A DNA stretch of 64,000 nucleotides from Linnemannia schmuckeri (taxonomy: Eukaryota > Mortierellomycota > Mortierellomycetes > Mortierellales > Mortierellaceae). Under the pieces are notes generated by a model. The model made no database searches and was not told the origin of the DNA. It was given only the letters and a program-made list of their open reading frames with translations. The stretch lies in NCBI GenBank assembly GCA_029449235.1, contig JANATG010000017.1, forward strand, positions 388,001-452,000, in the 5' to 3' direction. This document shows positions 1 to 11,440 of this stretch, piece by piece. A program made the translations under genes and the position numbers. The first letter of the stretch is position 1; the number at the start of each line of letters is the position of its first letter.

Positions 1-3000
1 TTGCGGACGTTACGTTCAGCTAAACCGTTCGCGCGTGGGTGGTAAGGTGTAGTAAGTCTATGGTCCACTTCCATTATTTTCAGCAAGGCATGGGAAACCT
101 GGTTTGCAAACTCAGTCCCATTGTCACTTTGAAGAATTTTGGGGAATCCTATTAGACAGAATAATTTGAAAAGGCGACCAGCGACTGTTGTTGCTGCTTT
201 GTCCGGGATTGCTTCTAGAAAGACAAACCTGGTGCATACATCAACTATAATAAGCGCATGAACATTGCCTGCTTCACTCATAGTAAACGTAGCAGTATCG
301 ATTGAGATATGCTCGCCTGGTAAAGTAGCATGTATGGCTTGCAGAGGATGGTATCCTTTGCGGGCTATGTTATAGTGCTGGCATTGTGGACAGCTAGACA
401 CCTGATTCAGACAAGATTTCTTCAGCTTGGGCCACTCAAATCCTCGACGATGGATGGCTTCTACCATGGCATTAGCGCCAAGGTGCCCGAAGTTGTGAAC
501 TTCTTTTAAAATCTGAGCCTGATGATCAGTGGTAGGCACTAAACGTGTCTGCTCATCAGTTTGCATCTCATGAACATAGGCAGTGGAAGGATCTACTTCA
601 GTGTTCTCGAGGACTTGGGCCAGTTGATTGGACATCACAGATCGTGGGCCATTGTCCGTTTGTGGAACTGTCTCTGGTCTAAAAGCAGAGCGAGTGGATA
701 CTGCAGCCATGATCAGTTTTTGTCTCTTAGTAGGTCTTTGCTTTGGACTGAGCTTGATTGCTGTCTCTGATGCTGTGTTTGTCTTCCAAAACTCTTCAGG
801 GAAGGCTCAAGACAGGGCATCTGGAATAATGTTCAACATGCCTGGTCGGTAAACACATTCAAAGTCAAACTTGAGCAGTGTTTCGCGCCAGTTGGCAATA
901 GTAGTGGGTAAGTCTGCTTGGTCATGCATGTAGGTAAGCGGCCTATGATCCGTGAACAACGTGAATGGTCGTTTCGAAAGATAGTAGGCAAACTTTTTAA
1001 GGGCGTAGACTATGCCTAATAGCTCCTTCTTGTAAGCAGGGTAATTTAACTCATGCTTTTTTAGCGACCTGGCCATGAACGAAATATAATGTACTTTTGA
1101 TTCGTCATTGGGTCCATTGGGAAGCTGATATAAAACACATCCGATTCCTACATTGGAGGCATCTGTAGCGACATAGAAGCGCGCAGAAAAATCGGGAAAA
1201 GTAAGCACTGGTGCTTGCTGAATTAAGAGTTTCAGTTTTTTAAAGCATTTGCTTTGTATGTCATTGAGCTTGAATGTTCCCTTTTTGTAGCGTAGTCTGT
1301 CAAGTGGTGCAGCTAATGTGCTGTACAGAGGAACGTACTCGCGGAAATGATTGAACATTCCAAGATATTTTTGTACCATTTTGTGGTTGGTTGGTTCAAC
1401 CCATGAGTTGATATTTGCTATTTTTTCTGGATTGATTCTGCGACCATGCTCATTGATGACAAAGCCAAGAAGAACAATCTCTGAACAAAAGAAATGACAC
1501 TTGTCTGGATTGATAATGAGCTTGTAATCCGTGAGTCTTTTTAGAACCTTTTCCACATGGATGAGATGTTCTTCTGCCGTTTTAGAGAAAATAACTATGT
1601 CGTCCACATAAATGGCAACCCAGTCAAATCCATCTAGTATATCAATCATGCCTCTCTGAAATATGCTCGTCATGGGTTTTAGTCCAAAGGGAGCACGAGC
1701 GAACATATACTGCTTGTCTTCAAACGAGAACGCCGTAAGAGGCTGACTGTTCTTCGTTAGAGGTAGCCGGTGGTATGCTTGCCGGAGGTCAATGGTTGAG
1801 AAATACTTATGTCCGGCAGCTTTCTCAAGGATCTTGGTTATGTTTGGCAGCTCAAAGTTATCACAGCCTAGCAAGTGGCTATTTAAATTGCGAGGGTCTA
1901 GGCAAAGGCGTGTCTTCATGATATTGCCTTCTAGATCTCGTCGCGCTGCAAGAGTTAATTGGTTTAGATGCGGTACTTGCATTTTGGTTGGAACAATAAC
2001 ACCATCATCTAACCATTGTTGAATCTGTGCTCGCACTTTTTCCGTTTCTCTTTCAGGAATCGGCCCATGAGGTCGTTGGTATACCGTAACACCTGGAGGT
2101 ATTTTGAGGTCCACTGACATGAGGGGGTGGTCACAGAAGCTTTGAGGATCAATCGACGCATTCTTTTCCAACAAAGGCTTAATGGCCTCGAGAAAACAAG
2201 CGCATTCATTTTTGAACTCATCGGTTGTTTCTTTTTCTGGTCTTTCTTTTGCTACGATCTCAGGTTCTTCATCGTTCTCGATCAGAATTTCTTCATATCG
2301 TGCAGAGGGACCTAAGAGTGGATTTTTGAATCCTGTCAGAGCAAAACCAAATTTGCTGAAGAGATCCATGCCCACAAAGCAGTCATAGTCATCAAGATCC
2401 ATAACAAATACTCGCGCGGACACTTTTTCTCCATTGCAAAGTAGCTCAACTTTTTTTGTTGTTTTTGTCACTTGTACTTCAGAACCATTGGCAAGCGCAG
2501 TGATCGAATCTTCTGGTAATTTTGTCTCAATGCTTAGCTTTTTAGCTGTGGCAGGACTGATTAAAGAGACTGTAGCGCCAGGGTCTAGTAGTGCAGTGAA
2601 TCGTCGACCATTGATTTCAATTGGAAGAATCATTCGATTTTCTCCTTGAACTTGGTCTTTAAATGCAGAGCATACTTTTTTGACATAGATGAATGGATCA
2701 ACATCAGAAGATGATAAACAGGAGGAAGAAGAGTCGAATCGACCTTTTATTGCAGAGACATCATAGGAATGTTCATTGCCATAGGTGTCATCGTCATCAT
2801 CTTCATCATTATTATTAGTCGCCATCTTGGGCTCATCCTCACTCTCGCTTTCAGAGTCGGAGTTGGCTCGACGTTTAGTCCCGGCGACTGAGTGGACTTT
2901 AGTCTTCTCATTCGTCTTGACTCTTTTGTTTAATTTGTAGGACAACGCAGCAGCTGCTTTCTTTGGATAGAGCTGCTTGGTTGATGAGCCATGCGAGTTG

Positions 3001-4607
3001 GTCGGAGTGGACTGGTGACCTTGAGGTCGTACCAGGCCTCCTCGTTCCTTCGCTATTAAGGCTTCCTCCTCATTCTTAAACTTGTACCACCTTGCCTTGT
3101 CCGCTTGGTGTCTCCAGCATTTGCTGTCAAGATGAGACTTGCCAATGCGGGCCGCAAAGTGCTTGCATACCTCTTCTGAACAAAAGATCTTTGGCTTCTT
3201 CAACTCACTTTTCTTGGACTCAAGGTCTCTTGAAAGGGAAGAATCAGCTGATCTCTTGCCGAGGGTAGCAGCAAAAAGTGGCTTGGTGCTTCGATTGGAC
3301 TCATTGCCTCCATTGCCTTTGGCTATGGCGTGGGGGGCCCATCGAGCAGCAATATGCATACCGGCTTGGGTTCTGGATCCCTTAAAGGCAGAATGCATCT
3401 TGGAAAGTAAATCCAAGACAGACGAGTAGTCCTCTACCTTCTGGACTCCATCCGGGTACTCTCGATCTAGGAACTCGCGACCTTGGGTGGGCAGCGACTG
3501 ATAAATCAGTTCAGATAGATGCCTGCCCATGTCTTCCGCGTGTACCATTCTGACCAGGTCTCGGAACCTCTTGCAGTAGGTAATCGGGTCTTCGTCTTTG
3601 TTGGCTCGAAATCCAAACAGCATCAGCTTAACCTCTTGTCGAATCGTCTGTAGCTGCAATATCTCGTCGATGGCGGCAGAGACAACTTTCCAATCTCGGT
3701 CTTCGAAAGGGGTTCGACCAATGACTAGATCATAGTCCTTCACCAACTTGGATTTCTTGAGGGCCTGTCTCATGTAGTGAGATACCAGACGGGGAAAGAT
3801 CTCGCGTAGTTTGTCTTGATAGTGCGTCAAGAACTGTTCCATGAATTCGTTGACCTCGTTCACGGTATCGTAGACAAGCGTCGATGCTGTGGTTTCCTTG
3901 AGGGCGGCTGACAAGTTCAGCTCAGGGCCAGCAAGGTCCTTCAGCTGTAGACGACTGAAGTCAACCTCGCGCGTGCCAGGATGCACAGGAACGGTCTTGA
4001 AGCGGTAGAGACGCTCCAGCGCTGCATGGTAGGGCTGGTTGATGTCAATTACAACTTCATCTTGTAGGACTGGTGTGGGCTTGGGAACAGGCAGCGTCTT
4101 CCTGAACAGGTCAAGCTCTCTTTGGGCATCCTCCACTCGAGTGTTGTTGATGACTAGTTTGTTGATTGTCCCTTTGAGAAGATCCTCGATAATCTCAAGG
4201 GCTCTGGTCTTGGCTGGAGAATCAGGGTACGCTAGGCGCTCCTTTTTCTGGGTTAGCCATTTGCTTTTCTCTGCAAAAAGCATCTCTTGGACTTGCTTTG
4301 CATCGGATAAGGCAGACTCAAAACTCGCCAGAATAATGCTAGAGTCAACTGGGGTGGCAACATCCAGCATTTCTTCATCTCCTCCCATCTCCAAGAAGAG
4401 CTCTGCCAGCTCTGCCTCCTTGTCCAACTTGGAGCTCTCTTCAACCTCAGTGGATTCATCAGCAGGATGGGCGGAACTGCTGCCAATATGTGGAGGGTCG
4501 AGTTCCATATGCTGATCACCAGGGTTGACTTGGGCAGAGGGTTGGTGTCGGTCAGCAGGTGCTTTGTCGGTGCTCCGACTGCCACTCGAGCGTGTGTTGG
4601 CAGTCAT
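1..4607 (-). pseudogene. Ty3/Gypsy Gag-Pol polyprotein with one nonsense codon, partial
   Basis: From the ATG at 4607 the frame is open for 1266 codons, then meets a TGA at 807-809 right after the RNase H region (...PDALS). Reading on in the same frame gives an uninterrupted integrase to position 1, so a single C-to-T change (probably CGA to TGA) splits pol. Visible domains: an acidic, Ser-rich Gag part; a Cys/His segment near residues 460-490; a retropepsin site with LLDPGA (the usual DTG/DSG changed to DPG) near 674; RT with YVDDIV near 1000; RNase H with ATDASN near 1147. After the stop come an HHCC zinc finger (HNFGH, then CPQC) and an rve core with SDNGTEF and GLAERN. The DPGA site and the stop argue against activity, although readthrough cannot be excluded from sequence. 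Confidence 0.93.
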
Positions 4608-4692
4608 ATCTTTGATTAAAGGGGAAGGTTATGGTGAATGGTGATGATGATATTGGTGGTGTTGATAGTGTTCTTTAGGACGTTGAAAAAAG

Positions 4693-4916
4693 TGAGAAGT
4701 ATGGGGTCTGTAGTCAACGAGAAGAAAGAGTTGTTTCTTTATTTTACACCACTGAGTGGTATTTAACCACGGATGTGACAAATAATCACGGAGGTGATAA
4801 TAAATAACGGAAGTGGTAATTATCACGGAGGTGATGATTAACCACGGAGGTGAATACACTTCTTCGTTAAATAAAAAGACGGGGCAAAATGAAAATAAAA
4901 ACCCCGTACCGCAACA
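4693..4916 (-). repeat. 5' LTR of the Ty3/Gypsy element
   Basis: On the minus strand it begins TGTTGCGG and ends TTCTCA (TG...CA). It aligns over its whole length with the solo LTR at 43198-43420. The 3' end of the GST gene lies only 70 bp away. Confidence 0.9.
4766..4853. promoter_or_regulatory. Five-fold repeat of a dyad site inside the LTR
   Basis: Five copies of a motif close to TCACGGAGGTGA (a TCAC...GTGA dyad with a 4-nt centre) occur at about 4766, 4786, 4805, 4823 and 4841, spaced 18-20 bp. Another dyad, CACCACTGAGTGGT, lies at 4747-4760. The array is kept in the solo LTR at 43 kb. Spacing and symmetry suggest a transcription-factor binding array in the LTR promoter; no factor can be named. 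Confidence 0.5.
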
Positions 4917-4986
4917 ACCCAAAATTTGGGTGCAAATACAGGGAAAGGGATAGCCTTGGACGACTCCAGCGATCCGGTACACCTTC

Positions 4987-5826
4987 CTACTTAACTTCCA
5001 TATACTTCTCCAGACCGTCATATAGACGTCCAAAGATGCCTCCATGCCAGCCCCTCGCCTCCTCCCACTCGTCCTCTGGGAGAGTGACGCGCATCATGCG
5101 TAGCCACCCGCCAACGATTAGATCGGCATAACTGGCCTGTTCACCCAATAAGAAAGGGCCACTGGTGTCCCTCAAAAATTGCTTGCCAAGGTCACCCAGC
5201 ATGAGACGGAAAGACTCCTTTAGCTTCTCTCGCTGTTCCCCCTTAACCTCGAAGTCGTTCCAAGATTTTACGCCAGCGCGCCGAATGAATTCGGCCTTGC
5301 TGGCTTCAGCGGTGGCTGGATCAAAGGGAAGGTTGTGCACCATAAGAGGAACATGAGCGGTGAATGCCGCATCAACGTTTGTATTGAATCGGGAGTACTC
5401 GTCATGTTCACTCTCTTTCCGCTCTGACAGTGGCACAAGTAGTGCAAGATCGTGGTTGAAGACGAAATCGAGATTTTGAGGGGGAAACAAATTGCCCGAG
5501 CCCGAGTTCGAGTACTTGGTTTGCAAATGGACGGCAATATCGAAGGAGTCCCCGATCTTGGAGCTTGTATTGGGATCAATCAGAATGGGGAGTGTATAGA
5601 AGTTCGTGCCATCGCCAAACTTGCGACAGGCGTCCATGTCGAGAGCGCGACGACCTTGAGCAATGTCGGGAAGAGGAACCCATGTGGTAGAATAAGCAAT
5701 ATTCTTAAAGTTAAGCGCCAATCGGGACTTCCAAGGGTTCGGTGAGCAGCAGGTAGAAGCAATTGGCGGGCGCATAGCAATGTCATAGAAGATCATGGCT
5801 TCGGAGGGCTTGGATGGTGTTGACAT
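4987..5826 (-). CDS. Glutathione S-transferase, GSTFuA/LigE-like
   Basis: Intact intronless 279-aa protein with an ATG at 5826. The N-terminal thioredoxin-like fold (about residues 12-105) carries the segment SPNPWKSRLALNFK and a WVPLPDI strand, typical of fungal Ure2p/etherase-like GSTs; TLPILIDP precedes the cis-Pro region and GDSFDIAVHL resembles the glutathione-binding G-site (usual E/D-S). An all-helical C-terminal domain follows (about 120-270, with FLLGEQASYADLIVGGWLRM). No signal peptide, so probably cytosolic. The expected role is conjugation or deglutathionylation of small aromatic or stress-derived compounds; the substrate is unknown. It is divergent from the Crinkler gene across a 445-bp spacer. 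Confidence 0.88.
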   Translation of the reverse strand: MSTPSKPSEAMIFYDIAMRPPIASTCCSPNPWKSRLALNFKNIAYSTTWVPLPDIAQGRRALDMDACRKFGDGTNFYTLPILIDPNTSSKIGDSFDIAVHLQTKYSNSGSGNLFPPQNLDFVFNHDLALLVPLSERKESEHDEYSRFNTNVDAAFTAHVPLMVHNLPFDPATAEASKAEFIRRAGVKSWNDFEVKGEQREKLKESFRLMLGDLGKQFLRDTSGPFLLGEQASYADLIVGGWLRMMRVTLPEDEWEEARGWHGGIFGRLYDGLEKYMEVK

Positions 5827-6271
5827 GGCAGATGATGAGGAGAGGAAGATAAACTCTAAGCAAATTCAAAACCCTTTTAGCCACTATTCAATCCGCCAGT
5901 GGCTTATGGATATGAATAGCGGTAACAAACGTCGACTCTACAATTCAAGAGCGGACAGATGTAAACAAACATGGTTTTGAATTTCTTTTTTACTAAGCCA
6001 ATGACTGTTCATTTTGATAGAGGCTCAATCCTTTATTTCCATGCATAATACTGATGCGATGATATAAAGGCAAATTTGCCACTACAACCATGCAGCATCG
6101 ATTTCCCACCTTACTTCAATGCAATGTCTCATTGCCTTTGCCACTTTTTCCTTTTTTTCTATTCACCATTAAAAGGCCTTTCTTCTCCCTCTCCTTTCGT
6201 GCCATCCCTCACCCTCTCTACATCGTTCACAATCTATCCTTCTCCTTTCCCTCTTCTCCAAGTTCTGTAAC
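5827..6271. promoter_or_regulatory. Divergent intergenic region between GST and Crinkler genes
   Basis: 445 bp shared upstream region of two divergent genes. On the plus strand a TTAAAAGG near 6170 followed by pyrimidine-rich sequence (6180-6260) looks like a fungal core promoter for the Crinkler gene. No clear TATA box faces the GST gene. Confidence 0.4.
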
Positions 6272-9200
6272 ATGACCAGCAATTCCTTGACTCTTTGCTG
6301 TCTTGTTGATGGAGAGGCTACCTCCAACGCGTTCTCTGTCAAGGCTTCTTCGGGAGACACTGTCGACGACCTCAAGAGCGCCATCAAAGCCAAAAAGACT
6401 CCTCGTTTTGACGATATCGCTGCCGATGAGCTCAGTCTATGGCGCGTGTCTCTCCCCATTTCGGATGACGACGACGACACACTCATTCTCCTCGACAATG
6501 TCACCAACAGCGTCAAGAAAAGGCTCGGCCCGGCAACGCGTCTCCACAAGGTGTTTCTTGAAGAACTGCCTGAAGAGACAGTCCACATCATTGTCCAAAG
6601 CCTTCCTCAAGGTAATGCACACGCCTTTTGGTTATTGATCTCTCTCCGGTATGAGCGTAATAACTCTGCTAAACATTATTTTTTTTCTCTTTCAATTGTA
6701 CCTTTCGTCCATGCACCTGTGCCTTCTCGCTCATTGACACCGCTTCCTGGCTACCAGTCGGATGGATCACGGTCAGACACGCCGTTGTCTGGTACGCAAT
6801 CACTCTTGTCCTTGTGTCTTCGCCTTTTTTTTTTGAGCATGTGACGTTTTAACAACACACCTTTTTCTCATGCAACTAGGCGAACTTCATGCTGACATCA
6901 AAAGGATCAGGGAAAAGTTTTTCACGTCAGGATCAAAGTACGCCGAATTTTTCGTCAGCTATATGCAGGGACAGGGATTGCTCCCAACACCTGAAACTGG
7001 TTTGTGCGGTCTATCAAAGGTCTTGCGTCGAGGCGTGGTTGAATCAGAGGAAGCGAAGCCGAATCTGCTCTTTTTGGACCTGCCTGACCCTCTATCAAGC
7101 GCTGGTGATCCTATTCCCAAGAGATTTAAGTCCAACATCCTTCTTGGTGTGCTGGAGAAGATGCAGGCGCAAGATCTTCCTGTTTTCAGTGTCAGGTTCG
7201 TTTCCTATCGCTGTGCTTGGATTGATATAAGGATCCTTTTGCTACAGTGATTATCAACGTTCATCTTATTGATCCTCCTTTATAGCGGATGTAGCAAGAC
7301 TCGTACTGTGATTGAGATGCTCAGCCTTCAATGGAGATTCTACTTCAATGCGACAAAGTCAGACTTTGGATCGGACGATCTCTGCAGCCTTGCTGACTCA
7401 TTCACAAGAGAATATCCGAAGACTCGACAAACACCCACACCCAACTCGCTAGAAAGGTAACACTGCTGCTCTTCCTCTCTCGCTTCATGATCCTCAGCTA
7501 CTGTTTAAAAGTCCTCGGCTGTCGCCAGACGTTCTCCAGTGCAAGGTGGCCTTGCTCCAAGTCTGCCCCCACATGTTCAAGGACGTCTACATGCATCTCT
7601 TCTTGAAGCTCTGCAATTTGATGGCAGGGCATATGTCCCCGAGTCCATTCTGACATCCACTGTTCGTAGAGTTCGAATCAGTGCGAGAAGTGCTTGCTGT
7701 CTACTGTTATCCCATCTTTTCAAGCGAGTTCAAGTTTCGGTTGGTCATCGACGAAGCCCAGATCTTGAGCGACAAGAATCCTGCGTCATTTGTTTCGTTC
7801 TCCAGCAACGTGATCTACGACCACTTTGAGCCCCACCCTCCATGGCTTTCGAACGGTTGGCTTGCGAGATGAGCTCAAGATCATCTATTGTGGGGCAGGC
7901 CTTTCAATTCGCACCCTCTACTGGGCAATGGGCAGCGGCGACGGCATCAAGGAGTATGGCTCCAATACCTTTCCATGTAAGTAAGCCCAGGAGTTCCATT
8001 GTTTACAATTGATGAATCTACCAGACTGGATGCTGACCATCGCTTTGTTCCTCTTTTTCACTTCTACTTCTTCCTCGGTCAGACATATAGTTTCCAGGGT
8101 GGACTGGCGCCGATTCAATACAATCGTGTATTGATCGCCTCAAGGAGAGCTACTGGATGACGAGTCCAAATGACTGGTGGACTCACTGATACCCCCGACG
8201 CTGTGGAGATGCTGCACACGAAACTTACCGGACGATTCAGACCTGTCGTCACGGCTATATCGAGGGCATTCTTGAGATAGGCGATTGGGAGACTGCCATA
8301 GATAACACCGAGACTATGTTATCTCTTGGAAAGACCGACACCGCCGAGGCAACGTGTGTGGAGAACTCATTCGGTAAGCTTGCTAGCTAACAATTCATAT
8401 GACATATTACGTTGTCAAGTACACCGGTCCATTTCCACTTTTCTTCTGTTAAGAACCCCTTTATTTCACAATTATTATTCTAATTTGGAAAACAAGATCG
8501 CCAATCATCCCGCGCTTATTACTTCGTGCTCGTCCGTCAAGGAAGCGCTGGAACTTTTCCTTTATCGCCATTGTCTACTAGATGCTCCTTCGACTGTTCT
8601 TGAGAACGACGTACAGCTGGTCGAAGCGGCGTTTGGTCGGATCAAGCTCTTCGGAGGAGCCGCAAGAACAGTTCTTGACGAGCCTTTTGCCTTGAGGGCG
8701 ACCGAGAACTACTTCAACGAGAAGGATCCGTCGTTCGTGTCAACAGCAGAGCGTGCGATGTTACACTCTACCAATGCTGCAGTACATGGCTGCATGTGGG
8801 AAACATTGATGCCGCCAGTCTTTGTCGAGACGCTGAAAGCTCGGCCGTTGTCTTCGTGGCCTTTGCTAAACAACATGTCTCTTCCAGATCAACTCAACGG
8901 AGACGTGACCTCGTTAGCCACCATGAACATCAAACGAAGCTCGCCATATCGCACAGAAACATCACAACGCAGGAATTTATGAGGGCGCATATGGAGAACA
9001 ACTCAAAGCAAGATGGCCAAGACGTCCCGCCATTCCACTTTCCAGCACCTCATGTGTCAGGACCCGACATCATATTTTTTGTCAGGATCAACGAATGCGT
9101 GTACCCTATCTTTGCCCAGTTCAAGTTACGACAAGTCCTTGGGGCGAGCGATGTTGAAAAGGCACTTGCAACTGTCAGCAGCCACGCCGTACAAGAGAAG

Positions 9201-9470
9201 ATGGAAAAAGAGCTGGCGAAGCAACCAGGGGGGTATTCAGTAAGTAAAGGTACGCGGGATGCAAACAATAACGAAAGAACGGCAGTCAATCATCCGGAGT
9301 GCAGAAATACACTAGCGGGTTTTCCACAACCGGGTGATTGGCTCCCGTTCTTTTGTTATTGTTTACATCCCGCATACCTCTACTTACTGAATACCTCCAA
9401 GAAGTCTTATTGCTATTCTCCCAAAACAAAAATGTTATCTGACAAATAAATAGTGGATATTCTAGGCCTG
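6272..9470 (+). pseudogene. Crinkler (CRN)-type gene, P-loop NTPase plus nuclease-like C-terminus, decayed
   Basis: The ATG at 6272 opens a ubiquitin-like CRN header (residues 1 to about 113, beginning MTSNSLTLCCLVDG and ending near 6611). Short introns follow: about 6612-6757, 6792-6879 (phase does not fit exactly) and 7195-7286. Exon 3 encodes ADIKRIREKF; after the third intron comes GCSKTRT, a Walker A-like loop, and later LVIDEAQIL, a Walker B-like strand. The last part (8500-9230) ends with GPDIIFF...FAQFKLRQ, resembling the restriction-endonuclease-like C-terminus known for many CRNs. At least four frame changes (about 7440, 7545, 7650, 7870) and stops break it, and a MITE at 9236-9391 interrupts the C-terminus. 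CRN proteins in other organisms are nuclear-acting effectors; this copy cannot make one. Confidence 0.8.
9236..9391. mobile_element. 156-bp palindromic MITE with TA target duplication
   Basis: Ends TTCAGTAAGTA and TACTTACTGAA, with arms of about 65 bp that pair over nearly the whole element, leaving a short centre. A TA dinucleotide flanks each side (9234-9235 and 9392-9393), as for Tc1/mariner-mobilised MITEs. It is inserted in the Crinkler pseudogene. The arms differ at several positions, so it is not brand new. Confidence 0.8.
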
Positions 9471-9473
9471 CGT

Positions 9474-10869
9474 CTAGCCTACGCGACGAAGAAAGTAGCG
9501 AGTTCTGGCTGGTGGGATTTCCAGCACCTCCTCCTCCTCCTCCTCCCGTTCTTCCATCTGGCTGTCCTCCTCCTGTTCGTCACCCAGAGCTTGCAGCTGA
9601 CTAGACTCATCCTGCTTTTCTTCCTTCACCTCGTCGGCGTCACTGCCAGAGGAATCTGACGAACTGTCATAATCCCTAACACCATCCACATCTAAAACCT
9701 CCCCATCATCCCACAACACTTGTCCATCCTCGTGTTCGTCGCCCTCTACTTCCGGGTAGGGATCTTCGCCTTCCCTCAGCAGAGTTAGGGCTTGCTTGGT
9801 GTTCATAAGACGGCCAAGGGGATGCCCCTCAAGGGCCAGCAGGAAATTTCGCTTAGTCTCCTTCATCTATCCCCTGACGTTGGCTGCAGTTACTTTCCGC
9901 ATGAGGGATCTTTAGATAAAACCTGCCAGCGTATGCTTTTTGACCTTGCTCTTCTTGACTTGTCCTTTGACGCAACCGAAAACCCACTCAGCCACGTTAA
10001 GATGAGGAGTATAAGCGGGCAGGAAGAGTGGAATGTGATAGGCATGCTGAAGCACGTTCAGGACAGTCTTCTTTTTGTGGATGCGGCAATTGTCCATGAC
10101 AATGACTCGGTGGCCGCCCAACTTGGGGAATAGCTTCTTCTGGAGGAAGCTCGCGAAATGGATGCCCTTGTACGCCTTGAGCTTGATCTCAAAAGCGAGA
10201 AGGCCTGTTTTATCGACAGCCACAACTAACGACACGTTGGAACCTCTCTGGGCTTCAACTCGTTTGTCAGGATGAGCGCCACGTGGGCGCGGCCAAACTT
10301 TCGTTGGATATGCAAATTGAATCCAGATTCGTCCAAGTGTATAAAATCGCCCAAACTGTCGGAGCGTTTGTACATCTGTTGTGCCCAAATCTTTCTCGTT
10401 TGAACGCGATTGGAGTCGTTGTAGTTTACGGGTTCTGGGTGGATCAGCTTCAGTGTGTAGTCAATGCGCTTGTTGACGGCATTTTGGACGGTGGTTCTGC
10501 TAACTGGTGGCTTGAGACGGAAGTGTTTGTTGAGCTGGCCATGGAGGTCGGTGACGGAAATATCTGGATCATCGAGAAGTCGCGCCTTCAGCCACTCCAA
10601 ATGCTCCTTCTCGAGACGTGGCCACCGGTTGCCGCCCTTGGCAGTTTGAAAGCTCTATTGGCTTCTTGGAAGGCCATAAAGATAGAGCGCACAGTGGTGT
10701 AAGGGAGCATGAAGCGCCTGGATGCTGTAGAATAGGTATCGCGTTCATTGGTGATGGCACGGATGACCTTCTGTCTCCCTTCATCAGAGATACGGATTCT
10801 TATTTTTTTGTGATAAGCAGGTGGTGAAGTCGAGGGTGGAGGTTGTTCTTTGTGGCGAATAGGTGGCAT
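9474..10869 (-). pseudogene. Tc1/IS630-like DDE_3 transposase with acidic tail, broken
   Basis: Starts at ATG 10869 (MPPIRHKEQ) with a winged-helix DNA-binding part (ISDEGRQKVIRAIT), then frameshifts near 10610 and near 10280. The catalytic domain shows HLDESGFNLH (first Asp), VIVMDNCRIHKKK (second Asp) and YTPHLNVAEWVFG (Glu). TAA and TAG codons interrupt it near 9913 and 9868; the TAG replaces a Trp present in the related copy at 56-57 kb. The tail (9474-9800) is very acidic and ends in Arg-rich RTRYFLRRVG, the same layout as in the 56-57 kb copy. I could not find convincing terminal inverted repeats. Confidence 0.85.
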
Positions 10870-11055
10870 AGTGGCGTTGTTGATTGAGTGGTTGGGAAGC
10901 TGATACAGGTGTGAAACTGCAGTATTAGAAAAGCTGGGAAATAAGAGATAATTAAGAAGAGGAGAGTTAAACGATGTGAAGACGAGGCAGTGAAAAAACA
11001 ACAACCGATTCTAGTATATACTTAGCACCCTCCTCTCATGCCAGTGTTATTACGA

Positions 11056-11385
11056 AATGAAAGGCGATGCCGAATGTAATGACGGCTAAAGCCTATTATT
11101 CGACATCTCCAGGAACTCCAGATATGTGTGTCTTTCTTTATTGCTATCATGATTGTCCAAAAATAAAAAAAGAAAAGGGGGGTGCTCACTACTATGAAAG
11201 GGATCCTCCAGATATCTTGCTCTCTATCGATTGTCAGAGAAACCGGGGGGGGGGGGGGGGGGGGATGGGTGGGACGGGTGGGACATCTGGAGTCCCTGGA
11301 GATGTCGAATAATAGGCTTTAGCCGTCATTACATTCGGCATCGCCTTTCATTATTCTTCCTTTCCAGGGACTCCATCTGTGTATC
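11056..11385 (-). repeat. DIRS copy 1 right terminal repeat and internal complementary region
   Basis: Arms of about 58-70 bp at 11056-11125 and about 11285-11352 are reverse complements (both contain GGCTAAAGCCTATTATTC or its complement) and enclose a loop with an 18-G run near 11247. At 11352/11353 the complement of the element's right end joins the complement of its left end, as in copy 2. Confidence 0.85.
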
Positions 11386-11440
11386 CAGAGGGAGAGAAAG
11401 AATGAATGAAAAGAAAAGAAAAATAGAAAAGAAAAAAAAA

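Larger units (their letters stand above)
1..4916 (-). mobile_element. Ty3/Gypsy LTR retrotransposon, 3' end outside window
   Basis: The element is read on the minus strand. It has a 224-bp 5' LTR (4693-4916), a leader of about 85 nt, then one long gag-pol frame. The integrase runs off the left edge, so the 3' LTR and the target duplication are not visible. Domain order (gag, protease, RT, RNase H, integrase) is that of Ty3/Gypsy. The same LTR occurs as a solo copy at 43198-43420 and as a fragment at 57190-57284, so the family is or was multicopy. Confidence 0.95.

Noticed and set aside
561..852. Short plus-strand frames at the left edge
   Set aside because: Antisense to the intact Ty3 integrase frame.
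5165..5745. Plus-strand frames across the GST gene
   Set aside because: Antisense shadows; the minus-strand GST frame is complete and matches a known family.
11247..11264. G-run as a possible regulatory G-quadruplex
   Set aside because: It lies in the loop of the DIRS terminal hairpin and has a C-run counterpart in copy 2, so it is best explained as element sequence with homopolymer length drift.
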